DNA of 64,000 nt. It comes from Pseudomonadota bacterium. GTDB taxonomy: Bacteria > Desulfobacterota > Binatia > Binatales > Binataceae. The stretch covers positions 186,001 to 250,000 of the forward strand of contig JAJPHI010000009.1 of NCBI GenBank assembly GCA_021325355.1. Direction: 5' to 3'. Position numbers and translations under genes: made by a program. This document shows, in pieces, positions 16,403-26,226 of this stretch. The notes under the pieces are model-generated. The model worked only from the letters and a program-made list of their open reading frames with translations, ran no database searches and was not told where the DNA came from. Each line of letters begins with the position of its first letter. Position 1 is the first letter of the stretch.

Positions 16403-17347
16403 TCAGGGATCGGCGGGACGCGGCAACGGAAACCGAATGCGCTCTTCCTTGAGCTTCATCAGCTCGACGGTCGCGCCGCGCTCGGCAAAGGCGCCGATGA
16501 TCTCCTCGACCAGCCACTCGGGCGACGAAGCGCTGGCGGTCAATCCCAGGGCGGCGACGCCGTCGAGCATCGCGGCTTCCACGTCAGCCAGCGAATCCAC
16601 CAGGTAGGCGCGGCCGCCGCGCATCCGCGCCACCTCGACCATCCGATTCGCGTTTGAGCTCGACTTCGAACCCACCACCAGGATGGCGTCAGTGACCTCG
16701 ACCAGCTCCTTGACCGCGTTCTGGCGATTTTGCGTCGCGTAACAGATATCGTCAGTCTTGGGCGTCGCCAGCGCCGGAAAGCGCTGCTTGAGCGCCTCCA
16801 TGATCTCGCGCGTATCGTCGATACTGAGCGTCGTCTGCGTCACTGCAGCAACCCGGTCGGGGTTGGGAGGTTGAACCCTGGCCGCCTCGTCCACGTTTCC
16901 GACCAGCATGATCTTGCCCGGCGCCACGCCGAGCGTGCCGTTGACCTCTTCATGCCCGGCGTGCCCGATAAGGATCACGCTTTGCCCGTCGGCGGCATAG
17001 CGTTCGACTTCCGAATGGACCTTTGTCACCAACGGACAGGTAGCGTCGATTACCCGCAGACCGCGTTCGCGCGCATGGTCCCATTCGCTGGGCGCGACGC
17101 CATGAGCGCTGAAAATCACCCGCTGGCCTTCGGGCACCATATCGAGATTATCGACGAAGATGGCGCCCTCCCGCTCGAGCGCCTCGAGCACGAAGCGATT
17201 GTGCACGATCTGATGGCGCACGTAGAGTGGTCGGCCATATTCGCGCAGCGCACTGCGTACCGCTTCGACCGCGCGATCGACGCCCGCGCAGAAACCGCGC
17301 GGTTCCGCAAGGATGATTTTCTCGACCGAGGTCCGTTCAGGCAGCAT
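16403..17347 (-). CDS. ispH: 4-hydroxy-3-methylbut-2-enyl diphosphate reductase
   Basis: 314 residues, the usual length. IspH performs the last step of the MEP isoprenoid pathway, turning HMBPP into IPP and DMAPP with a 4Fe-4S cluster. The three cluster cysteines are visible: Cys20 in PRGFCAGVDRA, one in IDATCPLVTKVH and one in DDICYATQNRQ. The substrate-binding histidines in VRHQIVHN, SAHGV and GHAGHEEVNGT and the SSNANR motif are also intact. It shows that this organism uses the MEP pathway. Confidence 0.97.
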   Translation of the reverse strand: MLPERTSVEKIILAEPRGFCAGVDRAVEAVRSALREYGRPLYVRHQIVHNRFVLEALEREGAIFVDNLDMVPEGQRVIFSAHGVAPSEWDHARERGLRVIDATCPLVTKVHSEVERYAADGQSVILIGHAGHEEVNGTLGVAPGKIMLVGNVDEAARVQPPNPDRVAAVTQTTLSIDDTREIMEALKQRFPALATPKTDDICYATQNRQNAVKELVEVTDAILVVGSKSSSNANRMVEVARMRGGRAYLVDSLADVEAAMLDGVAALGLTASASSPEWLVEEIIGAFAERGATVELMKLKEERIRFPLPRPADP

Positions 17348-17457
17348 ATGGTTCGATTATCCGTTCATGGGCTGACCGGTCAACGCGCCGCCGGCAAGCC
17401 GCACGCCGGCGCCGCGAGCGCGACGGACCGCAACCGCGTCGATAAAACCGGCATTTT

Positions 17458-18165
17458 CTAATGCCGATGCAGTTCCGGTGGATGCGAAGTCTGACAGCCA
17501 ATCCAGACCTCGCCGCCCTCGAAGTGCTCCTTCTTCCAGATCGGCACGATTTCCTTCAGCCGGTCGATCGCGAAACGGCAGGCTTCGAACGCCTCCCCGC
17601 GATGAGCCGCCGCCACGGCGATCGCGACCGAGATCTCACCGATCGCGACCACCCCGACGCGATGACGGATGGCGATCCTGATGATCGGCCAGCGCCTGCC
17701 CGCCTCATGCGCCAGCTTGCGCATCTCGAGCAGCGCCATCGGCTCGTAAGCCTCGTACTCGAGTCGCGTCACGCGCCGCCCGCTGTTGGTCGCCCGGGTG
17801 GTGCCGGCGAAGCTCACGATGGCACCCGCCGAGGGATCGGCAACTTCGCGCTCGAGGGCCACCGGATCGATCGCTTCACGCCCGATTGCGATTGAACCGA
17901 TCCAGGGCGGGTCGTCGAGGCCGCCGCTGACCGGCGGAATAAAGGCAACCTCGTCGTGGTCCCGCGGACAGTAGTCGGCGGTCACGTATTCGTGATTGAC
18001 GGCGTATGCAATACCGTCGCGATGACCTCCCAGACCCGGGTACTCGGCCAGAAGCCGGCCCCAGATTTCGCTTAAGCTCGTGCCGCTGGGATATTCACGC
18101 TCGATCGCGGCGACGCCGGCACGCTCGCGCAGCGTCGCAAAGAGTTTAATGGTGATCCGATTCAT
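17458..18165 (-). CDS. moaDE: MoaD-MoaE fusion: molybdopterin synthase
   Basis: 235 residues. Residues 1-82 are a MoaD/ThiS ubiquitin-like domain (IKLFATLRERAG) ending VAFIPPVSGG, with Gly81-Gly82 at the position of the free MoaD C-terminus. From about 90 on is MoaE: SFAGTTRATNSGRRV, the HR of AIRHRVG, AHRGEAFEAC and the catalytic lysines of RLKEIVPIWKKEH. Molybdopterin synthase adds the dithiolene sulfurs to cPMP. Thiocarboxylation needs an exposed Gly-Gly end, so the fusion is probably processed after Gly82, as proposed for mycobacterial MoaX. Its 5' end overlaps the upstream moaB-like gene by 20 bp. Confidence 0.92.
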   Translation of the reverse strand: MNRITIKLFATLRERAGVAAIEREYPSGTSLSEIWGRLLAEYPGLGGHRDGIAYAVNHEYVTADYCPRDHDEVAFIPPVSGGLDDPPWIGSIAIGREAIDPVALEREVADPSAGAIVSFAGTTRATNSGRRVTRLEYEAYEPMALLEMRKLAHEAGRRWPIIRIAIRHRVGVVAIGEISVAIAVAAAHRGEAFEACRFAIDRLKEIVPIWKKEHFEGGEVWIGCQTSHPPELHRH

Positions 18166-18670
18166 GTCCGAGTTTGAGCAGATGCGCCATATGGCCGAGT
18201 TCCGGAATCAAGAGCTTCTCCATCGCCAACCGGCAGGCATCGGGGGAGCCAGGCAGGGCCACCACGATACGGCCATGAGCGATTCCTGCCAAAGCCCGAC
18301 TCAGGAACGCCGCCGCCCCAATCTCATTGTAGGATAACATCCGAAACAGCTCACCGAAGCCTTCGAGCTCCTTATGTAACAGGGGACGAAGCGCTTCGAC
18401 CGTGGCGTCGCGCGCCGCGATTCCGGTGCCCCCGCTGACGATAATCAACTCGGCCTGCGAGAGCTGTTCAATCACTACCGGTCGGATGCGTTCGGGCTCG
18501 TCGGGCACAATCGCGTGGTAGGTGATCAGATGCCCGGCCTGTTCGAGCAGTTCGCGAATGAGACGGCCGCTGTCGTCGCTAAGCTCGGTGCGCGTATCGC
18601 TGGCCGTGATCACCGCGGCGCGCAGCCGCAGCTTTTTACCCTGATGATGGTGATGCTCATGACCAGTCAT
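18146..18670 (-). CDS. moaB: MoaB/MogA-family molybdenum cofactor biosynthesis protein
   Basis: 174 residues, the size of MoaB. The molybdopterin-binding fold shows AAVITASDTRTELSDDSGRL, then VSGGTGIAARDATVEALRPL, and ALPGSPDACRLAMEKL near the end. These enzymes adenylylate molybdopterin before metal insertion. A His-rich start (MTGHEHHHHQGKK) may bind metal. It is the first gene of a two-gene unit with the MoaD-MoaE fusion. Confidence 0.9.
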   Translation of the reverse strand: MTGHEHHHHQGKKLRLRAAVITASDTRTELSDDSGRLIRELLEQAGHLITYHAIVPDEPERIRPVVIEQLSQAELIIVSGGTGIAARDATVEALRPLLHKELEGFGELFRMLSYNEIGAAAFLSRALAGIAHGRIVVALPGSPDACRLAMEKLLIPELGHMAHLLKLGHESDHH

Positions 18671-18760
18671 AATCGGCCGAGCGATGGTCGTCGCACGTCC
18701 GCCTCATGATACGCTGCGCCGGAACCCGATCGCCAGTCCGCCAGGAGATGAGCCCCCGGC

Positions 18761-20275
18761 ATGGTCGCTTCGACTGCATCAGAGCAGAACCGTCAAGGAT
18801 ACCCGGACAATGTCGATCCCGCGCGCGGCGCCGCGCCGGTTCCGGCTGAATGCTACAACCTGGTGGTGGTGGGTGCCGGGACCGCCGGTCTCGTCGCCGC
18901 GGCCGGAGCCGCCGCGCTCGGTGCCCGGGTCGCACTGCTTGAGCGTCACCTGATGGGCGGGGACTGTCTGAACTACGGATGCGTACCTTCTAAATCCCTT
19001 TTAAGCGCCGCACGCGCGGTTCATGACGCGCATCGCGCCGCGCGCCTGGGCATCGCGGCTGAAGCTGACGCCCCGGCTGACTTCGCCCGGGCGATGGCCC
19101 GGATGCGCCGAATTCGCGCCGATCTGAGCATCCATGATTCCGTCGCGCGCTTCGCGAGTCTCGGCGTTGACCTCTTCCATGGCCACGCTCGCTTCAGCGG
19201 TCCCGATAGCGTCGACGTCAATGGTCAGCGGCTGCGCTTCCGCCGCGCGCTCATCGCGACCGGCGCCCGCGCCGCGGCGCCCCCGATTCCGGGTCTGGCT
19301 CAAGCCGGTTATCTCACCAATGAGACGATATTCTCGCTCGACCGGCTGCCGCGGCGGCTGGCGGTAATCGGCGGCGGTCCGCTCGGATGCGAACTGGCGC
19401 AGGCGGTCCGTCGTCTGGGCTCGGAGGTCACGCTGCTGGAAGCGATGCCGCGAATCCTGCCGCGCGAAGACGCCGACGCCGCCGCCCGCCTCACAACCGC
19501 CTTGCAGCGCGAGGGCGTCGAGATCGTCACCGCAGCCGCGATCGCGTCGGTCGAAGCGCGTGGCGACGGCAAGCTCCTGCGCTTTAAGCTCAATGGCGCT
19601 GGCGAAGAGCTCATTGTCGATGAAATCCTGGCCGGCGTCGGCCGCGCTCCCAATCTCGCCGACCTCGGACTCGAAGCCGCCGGGGTCGCCTTCACTTCCG
19701 ACGGCATCACGGTCGATGACTACCTGCGCACGAGCAATCGGCGAATCTTCGCGGCGGGCGACGTCTGCTCGTCGTTGAAGTTCACACACGCAGCCGATGC
19801 GATGGCGCGAATCGTCTTGCGCAATGCGCTGTTCTTTGGTCGCGCTCGGCTCAGCGCATTAACCATCCCATGGTGCATCTACACCGATCCGGAAATCGCC
19901 CAGGTCGGACTCACCGCCGATGAAGCAACCCGGCGCGGCATCGGTTTCCGCACTCTCGTGCAGGAGCTGAACGGAGTTGATCGGGCGGTAATCGACGGTG
20001 ATGCGGACGGTTTCGTCAAGGTTCACGTCGGCGCGCGCAACGACCTGATGCTGGGCGCGACGATCGTCGCGCCGCACGCCGGCGAGATGATTGGTGAGCT
20101 GACGCTCGCGATCCAGCATCGCCTCGGCTTGAAGATCCTCGCGGACGCGATTCATCCGTATCCGACCTATGGCGAGGCGCTTCGCAAGCTCGGCGATTCA
20201 TATAATCGTTCGCGGCTGACGCCGGGTGTCAGGCGCCTGCTGGCCGCGCTGATGACCTGGCGGCGACGCCTGTAG
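18761..20275 (+). CDS. FAD-dependent disulfide oxidoreductase, mercuric reductase-like
   Basis: 504 residues. The FAD loop VVVGAGTAGLVAAAGAAALG begins near residue 34. The redox disulfide is in GGDCLNYGCVPSKSLL, and the NAD(P)H loop is VIGGGPLGCELAQAV. The C-terminal dimerisation domain has GLKILADAIHPYPTYGEAL with the HPxPT-like His expected in the family. It lacks the extra N-terminal metal-binding domain and the C-terminal Cys pair of MerA, and no mer genes are nearby. A general dihydrolipoamide- or thiol-type reductase is therefore more likely than Hg detoxification. AGGAGATGAG precedes the ATG. Confidence 0.88.
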   Translation: MVASTASEQNRQGYPDNVDPARGAAPVPAECYNLVVVGAGTAGLVAAAGAAALGARVALLERHLMGGDCLNYGCVPSKSLLSAARAVHDAHRAARLGIAAEADAPADFARAMARMRRIRADLSIHDSVARFASLGVDLFHGHARFSGPDSVDVNGQRLRFRRALIATGARAAAPPIPGLAQAGYLTNETIFSLDRLPRRLAVIGGGPLGCELAQAVRRLGSEVTLLEAMPRILPREDADAAARLTTALQREGVEIVTAAAIASVEARGDGKLLRFKLNGAGEELIVDEILAGVGRAPNLADLGLEAAGVAFTSDGITVDDYLRTSNRRIFAAGDVCSSLKFTHAADAMARIVLRNALFFGRARLSALTIPWCIYTDPEIAQVGLTADEATRRGIGFRTLVQELNGVDRAVIDGDADGFVKVHVGARNDLMLGATIVAPHAGEMIGELTLAIQHRLGLKILADAIHPYPTYGEALRKLGDSYNRSRLTPGVRRLLAALMTWRRRL

Positions 20276-20283
20276 TGCCGCGA

Positions 20284-22776
20284 CTAGCGGCCCGGCGAGA
20301 CGCCCTCGGCCTGGTCCGCGCGCAGGGCGGGTTGTCGCGCGGGCGCCGACACCTTGCCGAGCGGCAGCAGACTCAGTTCGGCGGCGGCCTGCTCCACGAT
20401 CCGATAGGCACGACCCATCGAGCCGCCCAGCTCCGTGAGCGCGCAGACCGCGAGCGCCACCGCACCCATGGCACAGGCAATCGCTATTTCGGGAGCTCCC
20501 AGGACCAGCGCCGCGACCGCCGCAATGAGGCTTCCCAGCAGTCCGATTCTGCTGGTCCACAAGAGTCGGGCGCGCACCGCCACGTGAGTCTTGATGCGAT
20601 TTCCGCTGTGCTCCTCGTCCGCCGTCTTGATCCGCGTCTGGGTAAGCGCGCCGGGTTCGAGTACCAGGTCGGCGTCAGTCCAGCCCGACCCCGGCAACGC
20701 CGGCCGTCCCGACTGGGCAAACCGCTGCGCGATACGCTCCAGCAGTTGGTCGCGCGTCGTCCAGACCTCGTTCCAGTAGGTCAGGCGCAGCGCGCGATCG
20801 GCAAGGTCGAGGGTCGCGCGCTGGCGCGGCGGAGCGTCCGGTCCGGCCGCGGCGGCCGCGCTCTTCCGATATCGATAGCGGGCGAGCGTTCGGACGATGG
20901 GGCCGGTCAAAGCCAGGTAAGCGATGAGTGTCCGCGCGACGATCCCGCGATGGCCACGCTCGAGCGGCGCCCGCGCCGCGTAATAGATCGCCCACAGGGG
21001 ACCGAGCGTGAGCAAAAGCAGACACGGCCAGAGCATGATTCCCGCGGTCCAGCATAGCGCCGCGAGACCGATCACCGCCGCATCCCATTCCGCGGTCAGT
21101 GGCAGAACCTGCAGGATGCTGAGCGGCTTCTCCGCGATCGTTGGCAGAGCGTGCGGCTTCCTCACCCATCCGATACGCCGCCGGTCGCCCCCGGGGATCG
21201 TCCGCGCCAAACCAGGGATTGTTCCGCGCCAGCTTATCTGACCCAGCGCGTTGAAGCGCTCGGGATATTTCAGGAAGAGCATCGCCTCCGCTTTGCCGTA
21301 GCCGCGCTGCTGACCGTAGTAGGCGCGGATCGTGTTGCGCCGAAAATGCCAGACGAAGGCGGCGGGACAAAAGCCGAGCGCAAAGCCCGCATCGAGCAGC
21401 CGCCAACAGATATCGACGTCGTCGCCCGCCGCGGTGAACTGCGGATCGAAACCACCGATCGCTTCCAGCGCCGCCTTGCGATAAACCATATTGCATCCGG
21501 CGAGATGCTCGGCGCGATCGTCGCCGGTCAGGACGTGGCATGGGGCGCCGGGGGAGGCCGCGCAGCACGCTTCGATCCACCCTTCCTCGTGCGGCGCATA
21601 GTTCGGTCCGCCGCAACCGTCAAAGCCCTGCTCGCGCATCGCCCGCACCATCAGGGTCAGCCAGTGCGGATCCACCACGCAGTCGGAATCGGTATAGGCG
21701 ATGAGCTCGCCGCGAGCGGCGCGCATGCCGACGTTGCGGGCGACGCTCAAGCCCTTATTGGTTTGCCGAATCAGGCGAAACTCGGGAAAATCCATGGCGA
21801 TCGCCGCGGTCGTATCGCGCGAACCATCATCGACGATCACCACTTCGAAATTGGGATAGTCGAGTTTCCGCAGCGACTCGAGACAGGGGCGCATCGTGCG
21901 CTCGGCGTTGTAGGCGCAGATCACCACCGAGACCATCGGCGGGGCGGCGGGTTGCGGCGGACAGGCGCCGTTAAGCGTGACGAACGGAAGGAGCTCCCCG
22001 GCGCTCAGTGTCCGCAGTCCCAGCCATCCAGACGATGCCACTGGCCGCATCACCGGCGCCACTACTCCTGCGGCCCCAAGGCCGAAGGCGCAGGCCACCA
22101 ACTCATCTTGCCCGGGGAGCCCCGCGCTGAATTCGAGCACTAAGGGACGAGCTTCAGCGAGGTTATGAAGTTTTACCGCGTACGCGCTTAATTCCGACGG
22201 TGCCAGCTCCGGCAGCCGCACGTAGATGAAATCCTCTTCCAGCAAAGACAGCGCGATAGTGGACGGACGATGGCTAATTGCCACCAGCCGATCCGGATCG
22301 GCCCGCCGGATGATTCCCAACAATCGCGCAAGACGCCGGCGGACGCGCTCGACCCCGTCGGCGCGCAGGCGATCGCCAGTGACTGCGCAATCCAGCAGGT
22401 AGCCCATCACGGCCGGGCTCAGCCGCAATTGATTAACCTGCGCCGCCACGCGCGAGCGCAGCGCGCGAAACTGCGAACGCTCCACCAGTTCCTCGTACGC
22501 GACCGCGAATTCGATCAGCAACTTGAGGGAGGCCGAAGCAGCCAGTCCGAGCACCGGCGAACGGTCGCCACCACTAAAGGCCTGCTCCGAATTCAGCACC
22601 AGGCCGGTGGTGTGCCCCTCGCTGAGGGCGCTGAGGCGCTGGCGCAACTCGATCTTACTGGCAAAGTCAGCCGCGCCCTGCGGTAATTCCAGGCGCATCG
22701 CCTTGAAGAAGAACTTGGTCCCCGCGCGCGAGAAGAACTTGGCGGCGGCCTGAATCGGAGCCTGAGTCTCGAGCAT
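20284..22776 (-). CDS. Large membrane-associated GT2 glycosyltransferase with unknown N-terminal domain
   Basis: 830 residues. A GT-A fold domain starts at about 281 (VSVVICAYNAERT), with VDDGS at 315-319, the DxD-like TDSDC at 362-366 and GDDVDICWRLLDAG further on, so it should be an active inverting sugar transferase. Two hydrophobic segments follow at about 590-640 and a further pair near 755-790, placing it at the inner membrane. Residues 1-280 form a soluble region I do not recognise, with LLEEDFIYVRLPELAPSELSAYA as a distinctive stretch. The substrate cannot be deduced. It converges with the flavoprotein gene at an 8-bp gap. Confidence 0.8.
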   Translation of the reverse strand: MLETQAPIQAAAKFFSRAGTKFFFKAMRLELPQGAADFASKIELRQRLSALSEGHTTGLVLNSEQAFSGGDRSPVLGLAASASLKLLIEFAVAYEELVERSQFRALRSRVAAQVNQLRLSPAVMGYLLDCAVTGDRLRADGVERVRRRLARLLGIIRRADPDRLVAISHRPSTIALSLLEEDFIYVRLPELAPSELSAYAVKLHNLAEARPLVLEFSAGLPGQDELVACAFGLGAAGVVAPVMRPVASSGWLGLRTLSAGELLPFVTLNGACPPQPAAPPMVSVVICAYNAERTMRPCLESLRKLDYPNFEVVIVDDGSRDTTAAIAMDFPEFRLIRQTNKGLSVARNVGMRAARGELIAYTDSDCVVDPHWLTLMVRAMREQGFDGCGGPNYAPHEEGWIEACCAASPGAPCHVLTGDDRAEHLAGCNMVYRKAALEAIGGFDPQFTAAGDDVDICWRLLDAGFALGFCPAAFVWHFRRNTIRAYYGQQRGYGKAEAMLFLKYPERFNALGQISWRGTIPGLARTIPGGDRRRIGWVRKPHALPTIAEKPLSILQVLPLTAEWDAAVIGLAALCWTAGIMLWPCLLLLTLGPLWAIYYAARAPLERGHRGIVARTLIAYLALTGPIVRTLARYRYRKSAAAAAGPDAPPRQRATLDLADRALRLTYWNEVWTTRDQLLERIAQRFAQSGRPALPGSGWTDADLVLEPGALTQTRIKTADEEHSGNRIKTHVAVRARLLWTSRIGLLGSLIAAVAALVLGAPEIAIACAMGAVALAVCALTELGGSMGRAYRIVEQAAAELSLLPLGKVSAPARQPALRADQAEGVSPGR

Positions 22777-22967
22777 AACGGTCGATCGCCAAACGCCAAA
22801 GGTGTGCCATCGCCGGTTCTCAAGGGTTTCCGCGCTTCATGCCCAGACCAAGCGATTTTCGATAACACGGCCGCAACGAATTGGGATGCAGCTTTTGACG
22901 ATTTGAGGAAATGCGACTACGGTTACTCCCCGAAACATGAGTTGCTTGACCCGCAGGTTTTTGCATC

Positions 22968-22996
22968 TTGCGTGAGAGACCCTTGAGATTTATATT
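22968..22996 (+). promoter_or_regulatory. Candidate sigma70 promoter of the histidine kinase/NtrC operon
   Basis: TTGCGT at 22968-22973 and TATATT at 22991-22996, separated by exactly 17 nt, lie about 65 bp before the kinase ATG. The surrounding segment is the most AT-rich in this intergenic region. Confidence 0.5.
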
Positions 22997-23007
22997 GCAT
23001 TATGCAA
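22995..23007. promoter_or_regulatory. Perfect 13-nt palindrome TTGCATTATGCAA, candidate operator
   Basis: Six-base arms TTGCAT and ATGCAA around one T. It overlaps the proposed -10 box and start point of the kinase operon, the classic position for a repressor or autoregulatory site. Confidence 0.45.
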
Positions 23008-23059
23008 AACCTGATGAGACCGGCTGAGCTTTCTGCTAAACCGGCCAAAGGGGTCCTCG

Positions 23060-24793
23060 ATGCCCATGCTCACAACTCCTCGCCTCTGCACTCCCCGCAC
23101 CGGCCGACGCGCCGGCCATCGTATGCTGACTGACTGCCGCGGCGCGATTCCTCAACATTCTGCGACCGACGATGTCATCGAGGCCGAGCCGGTCGAACTA
23201 GAAGTGATTCGCCGGCAGCTTGGCGTGATCGAGCACATGGTCGCCCAGCTTTTCGGCGCCTCCTATGGTCGGGATGAGGCCGGGATGGCGGCGCGCGCGG
23301 CGGCCGCCGACGTTATCGACCTCGACTTCGACCAAATCGTCGAGGAGTGGTGTCAATCGATTGAGCGGGCCTTTGGCGATCTCAGCCCTGATCGCGAGTT
23401 GATGGCCAACGCGCTGGTGCGCTTCGTTGCCCATCTGCGCGATCCCTCGGATCTGCGTACCTATGTTTACCTGCGTCGCCATTGTCAGCAGGGGATGCTG
23501 GCGGAAGCGGAACCCTCCGAATTCAACATTTTCCATATCGCGCTCAAGCAGGTAATCCTCGACCACGTGCATGCGCGGGTCCGCAGCCGTTGGGCCCAGC
23601 GGGTGCGCGATACGGTGGTCGCGGCCATCGATGAACGACGTTTGATGGTCGCGCAGTTCTATATCGAGTCGCGCGAGCAGGCGCTGAAGGCGTCGGAGGA
23701 GAAATATCGCAATTCGATCGACCACGCGCCCGATCCCATGTACGAGCTGGATCCCGATACCCTGGTCGTGATGGCGGCCAACACTGCGGCCTGCGAGCTC
23801 CATGGCATCCGCCCGGAGAACCGCGAAGCGTGCCTTATCGGCAAGCCGCTCACCGAGTTTGAACCGCCGGAGAAGCGGCCGGGCGTCCTCAAGCATATCG
23901 AAGCGGTCAAGGCGCATGGCTCCGACCGCGTGCTCGATATCGAAATTGGCGGACGGTTTTTCGACGTGCATTCGGCGCTGATTCCCGCCGGCAGCCGGCG
24001 CTTTATCCAGATGATTCTGCGCGATGTGACCGAACGTCACGAAATGCTCGATTCGCTGGTCAAGGCGGAGCGGCTGGCGGCGGCCGGAACTTTTGCCAGC
24101 GGCGTCGCCCATGAGGTCAACAATCCGCTCGCCTCGATCTCCTCGCTGGTGCAATCCCTGATGCCGCAGGAGACCGACCCTGACCGGCTGAGCGCACTGC
24201 GGACCATCGTCTCGCAGATCACACGCATCTCGACAACGCTCAAGGACCTCGTCAATTTTGCGCGACCGGCGCCGGCCGAACGGCGTCCACTCGATCTCAA
24301 CGCGGTAATCAACGAAACGCTGCGGCTCGTCGCTTACAACCGCCGCTTCGACGGCATCCGCATCGACGCCGCGCTCGCCCACGATCTCGCGCCGGCGCTC
24401 GCCGACCACAATGGTATCCAGCAGGTCCTGCTCAATCTTTTGATCAATGCGGCGGACGCGACCGTCAACGGCTCCGGCCGGATCGAGGTGGTGACGGCCA
24501 ACCAGCGCTCACCGCTCGGGGAACCGCGCGTGCTGATGCGCGTCAGCGACAATGGCTGCGGTATCGCTCCGGAAAACCTGCAGCGCGTCTTCGATCCTTT
24601 CTTTACCACCAAGGCGGTAGGTTCGGGCATGGGCCTCGGCCTATCGATTTGTCAAAGCATCGTGCTGAGCAATCAGGGCACGATCAAAGTCGAAAGTCAG
24701 CTCGGTAAGGGCACCACCGTGACGATCTGCCTGCCCGTCCCGGGCGAGGAGAGCGTCGGCCGGGCGCCGGGCGCCGCGGCAAGTCTGCAATGA
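23060..24793 (+). CDS. PAS-domain sensor histidine kinase
   Basis: 577 residues without an obvious membrane segment, so probably cytoplasmic. Residues 85-205 form a helical region like the RsbR/RsbU-type N-terminal sensor domain. A PAS domain follows at about 211-325. The HisKA H-box is [16 protein letters not shown] with His351. The ATPase part has N, G1, F and G2 boxes ([40 protein letters not shown]). It would phosphorylate the response regulator whose gene overlaps its stop (ATGA). AAAGGGG precedes the ATG. Confidence 0.93.
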   Translation: MPMLTTPRLCTPRTGRRAGHRMLTDCRGAIPQHSATDDVIEAEPVELEVIRRQLGVIEHMVAQLFGASYGRDEAGMAARAAAADVIDLDFDQIVEEWCQSIERAFGDLSPDRELMANALVRFVAHLRDPSDLRTYVYLRRHCQQGMLAEAEPSEFNIFHIALKQVILDHVHARVRSRWAQRVRDTVVAAIDERRLMVAQFYIESREQALKASEEKYRNSIDHAPDPMYELDPDTLVVMAANTAACELHGIRPENREACLIGKPLTEFEPPEKRPGVLKHIEAVKAHGSDRVLDIEIGGRFFDVHSALIPAGSRRFIQMILRDVTERHEMLDSLVKAERLAAAGTFASGVAHEVNNPLASISSLVQSLMPQETDPDRLSALRTIVSQITRISTTLKDLVNFARPAPAERRPLDLNAVINETLRLVAYNRRFDGIRIDAALAHDLAPALADHNGIQQVLLNLLINAADATVNGSGRIEVVTANQRSPLGEPRVLMRVSDNGCGIAPENLQRVFDPFFTTKAVGSGMGLGLSICQSIVLSNQGTIKVESQLGKGTTVTICLPVPGEESVGRAPGAAASLQ

Positions 24794-26217
24794 GCACCAA
24801 CGGTAACAATCCTGAATGGCCGCGCGAAGTCGAAGCCGGCCCATACCGCATCCTGGTGGTCGAGGACGAGCAGTTGATGCGGTCGATTATCGTCCAACTG
24901 CTGCGCAGCGACACCTATGAGGTGCTCGAGGCGGGCGATCCGGAAGCCGCGATGGCCATCTTTGAACGCGAGAAGATCGACCTCGCCATCCTCGATCTCA
25001 ATCTGACCTCGAGCCAGAACGGCCTGGATCTGCTCGGCAAGATGCGCGACGTCGATCCGGAAATGATGGGCATCATCGTCACCGCCTATGCCAGCGTGGA
25101 ATCGGCGGTCGAGGCGCTGCGCAAGGGTGCCTATGACTACATCACCAAGCCGTTCGCCAACGATCATCTGAAGGCGGTGGTGCGCAACGCCCTCGCCCAG
25201 AAAGCGCTCTTCCGCGAGAATCGTTTCCTCCGCCGCGAGCTCCGCGAAAAGTACCGCTTCGAGAGCATCATCGGCAGTTGCGAGCCGATCAACCGGGTCT
25301 TCCGCGTCATGGAGAAGGTGGCGCGCACCGATTCGAGTGTCCTCATCACCGGCGAAAGCGGCACCGGCAAGGAACTCGTCGCCCGCGCGATCCACTTCAG
25401 TTCGGAACGGGCCAACAAGCGTTTTCTGCCGATCAACTGCGGCGCGCTGCCGGAAAATCTGCTCGAAAGCGAATTGTTCGGCTATCGGCGCGGCGCCTTT
25501 ACCGGCGCGATGCAGGACAAGATCGGCCTGCTGAAGGCCGCCGACAAAGGCACGATCTTCTTCGATGAAATCGGCGATATGCCGCTCGCCCTGCAGGTCA
25601 AACTGTTGCGCGCCTTGCAGGAGCGCGAATGCTATCCGCTCGGCGCCAACGAACCCGTCAGTTTCGACGTCCGCGTGATCTGCGCGACCAACAAGGATTT
25701 GGAGAAGGAGGTGCGCGAGGGCCACTTCCGCGAGGAGCTGCTCTACCGCATCAACGTCATCGGCATCACGCTGCCCGCCCTGCGCGAGCGCCAGGATGAT
25801 ATCCCGCTGCTGGCCAACCATTTCCTGCGCAAGTACGAAAAACAGCTCGGCCGCGCACCCATGCGTTTTTCCAAGGATGCGATGCGTCTCATCCTGGCCT
25901 ATTCGTGGCCGGGAAACGTGCGCGAGCTCGAAAATACGATCGAACGCGCGACCATCCTCGCCGAAACCAACGTGATTCAGAGCCATGACCTGCCGGAACG
26001 GATGCACCACAGCGGCGGCATCGAAGATCGCGGCTTTCACAGCGCCGCCACTCTCGAAGAGCTCGAACGCGAGCACATGCGGCGCGTACTGAACGACGTC
26101 AAGGGCGATAAGGTCCGCGCGGCGCAGGTTCTGGGGATCCATCTCTCGACGCTCTATCGGAAGATGCAGCGTTACCACCTCGAAAACGAGGGCCTCCAGC
26201 AGTCCACCGCCGCATGA
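24790..26217 (+). CDS. NtrC-family sigma-54-dependent response regulator
   Basis: 475 residues in the full three-domain layout. The receiver domain has acidic pocket Glu25-Asp26 and phospho-acceptor Asp69 (LAILDLNL), with Lys in YITKPF. The AAA+ domain has Walker A GESGTGKE, the sigma-54 contact loop GAFTGAMQ and Walker [12 protein letters not shown] Fis-type helix-turn-helix ends the protein ([20 protein letters not shown]). It activates sigma-54 promoters when phosphorylated by the partner kinase. Target genes cannot be told; no sigma-54 promoter was confidently seen in the window. Confidence 0.95.
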   Translation: MSTNGNNPEWPREVEAGPYRILVVEDEQLMRSIIVQLLRSDTYEVLEAGDPEAAMAIFEREKIDLAILDLNLTSSQNGLDLLGKMRDVDPEMMGIIVTAYASVESAVEALRKGAYDYITKPFANDHLKAVVRNALAQKALFRENRFLRRELREKYRFESIIGSCEPINRVFRVMEKVARTDSSVLITGESGTGKELVARAIHFSSERANKRFLPINCGALPENLLESELFGYRRGAFTGAMQDKIGLLKAADKGTIFFDEIGDMPLALQVKLLRALQERECYPLGANEPVSFDVRVICATNKDLEKEVREGHFREELLYRINVIGITLPALRERQDDIPLLANHFLRKYEKQLGRAPMRFSKDAMRLILAYSWPGNVRELENTIERATILAETNVIQSHDLPERMHHSGGIEDRGFHSAATLEELEREHMRRVLNDVKGDKVRAAQVLGIHLSTLYRKMQRYHLENEGLQQSTAA

Positions 26218-26226
26218 GGACGACGC

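Noticed and set aside
18761-20275. Mercury resistance (merA)
   Set aside because: The N-terminal metal domain and C-terminal Cys pair are absent, and there is no merR, merT or merP nearby.
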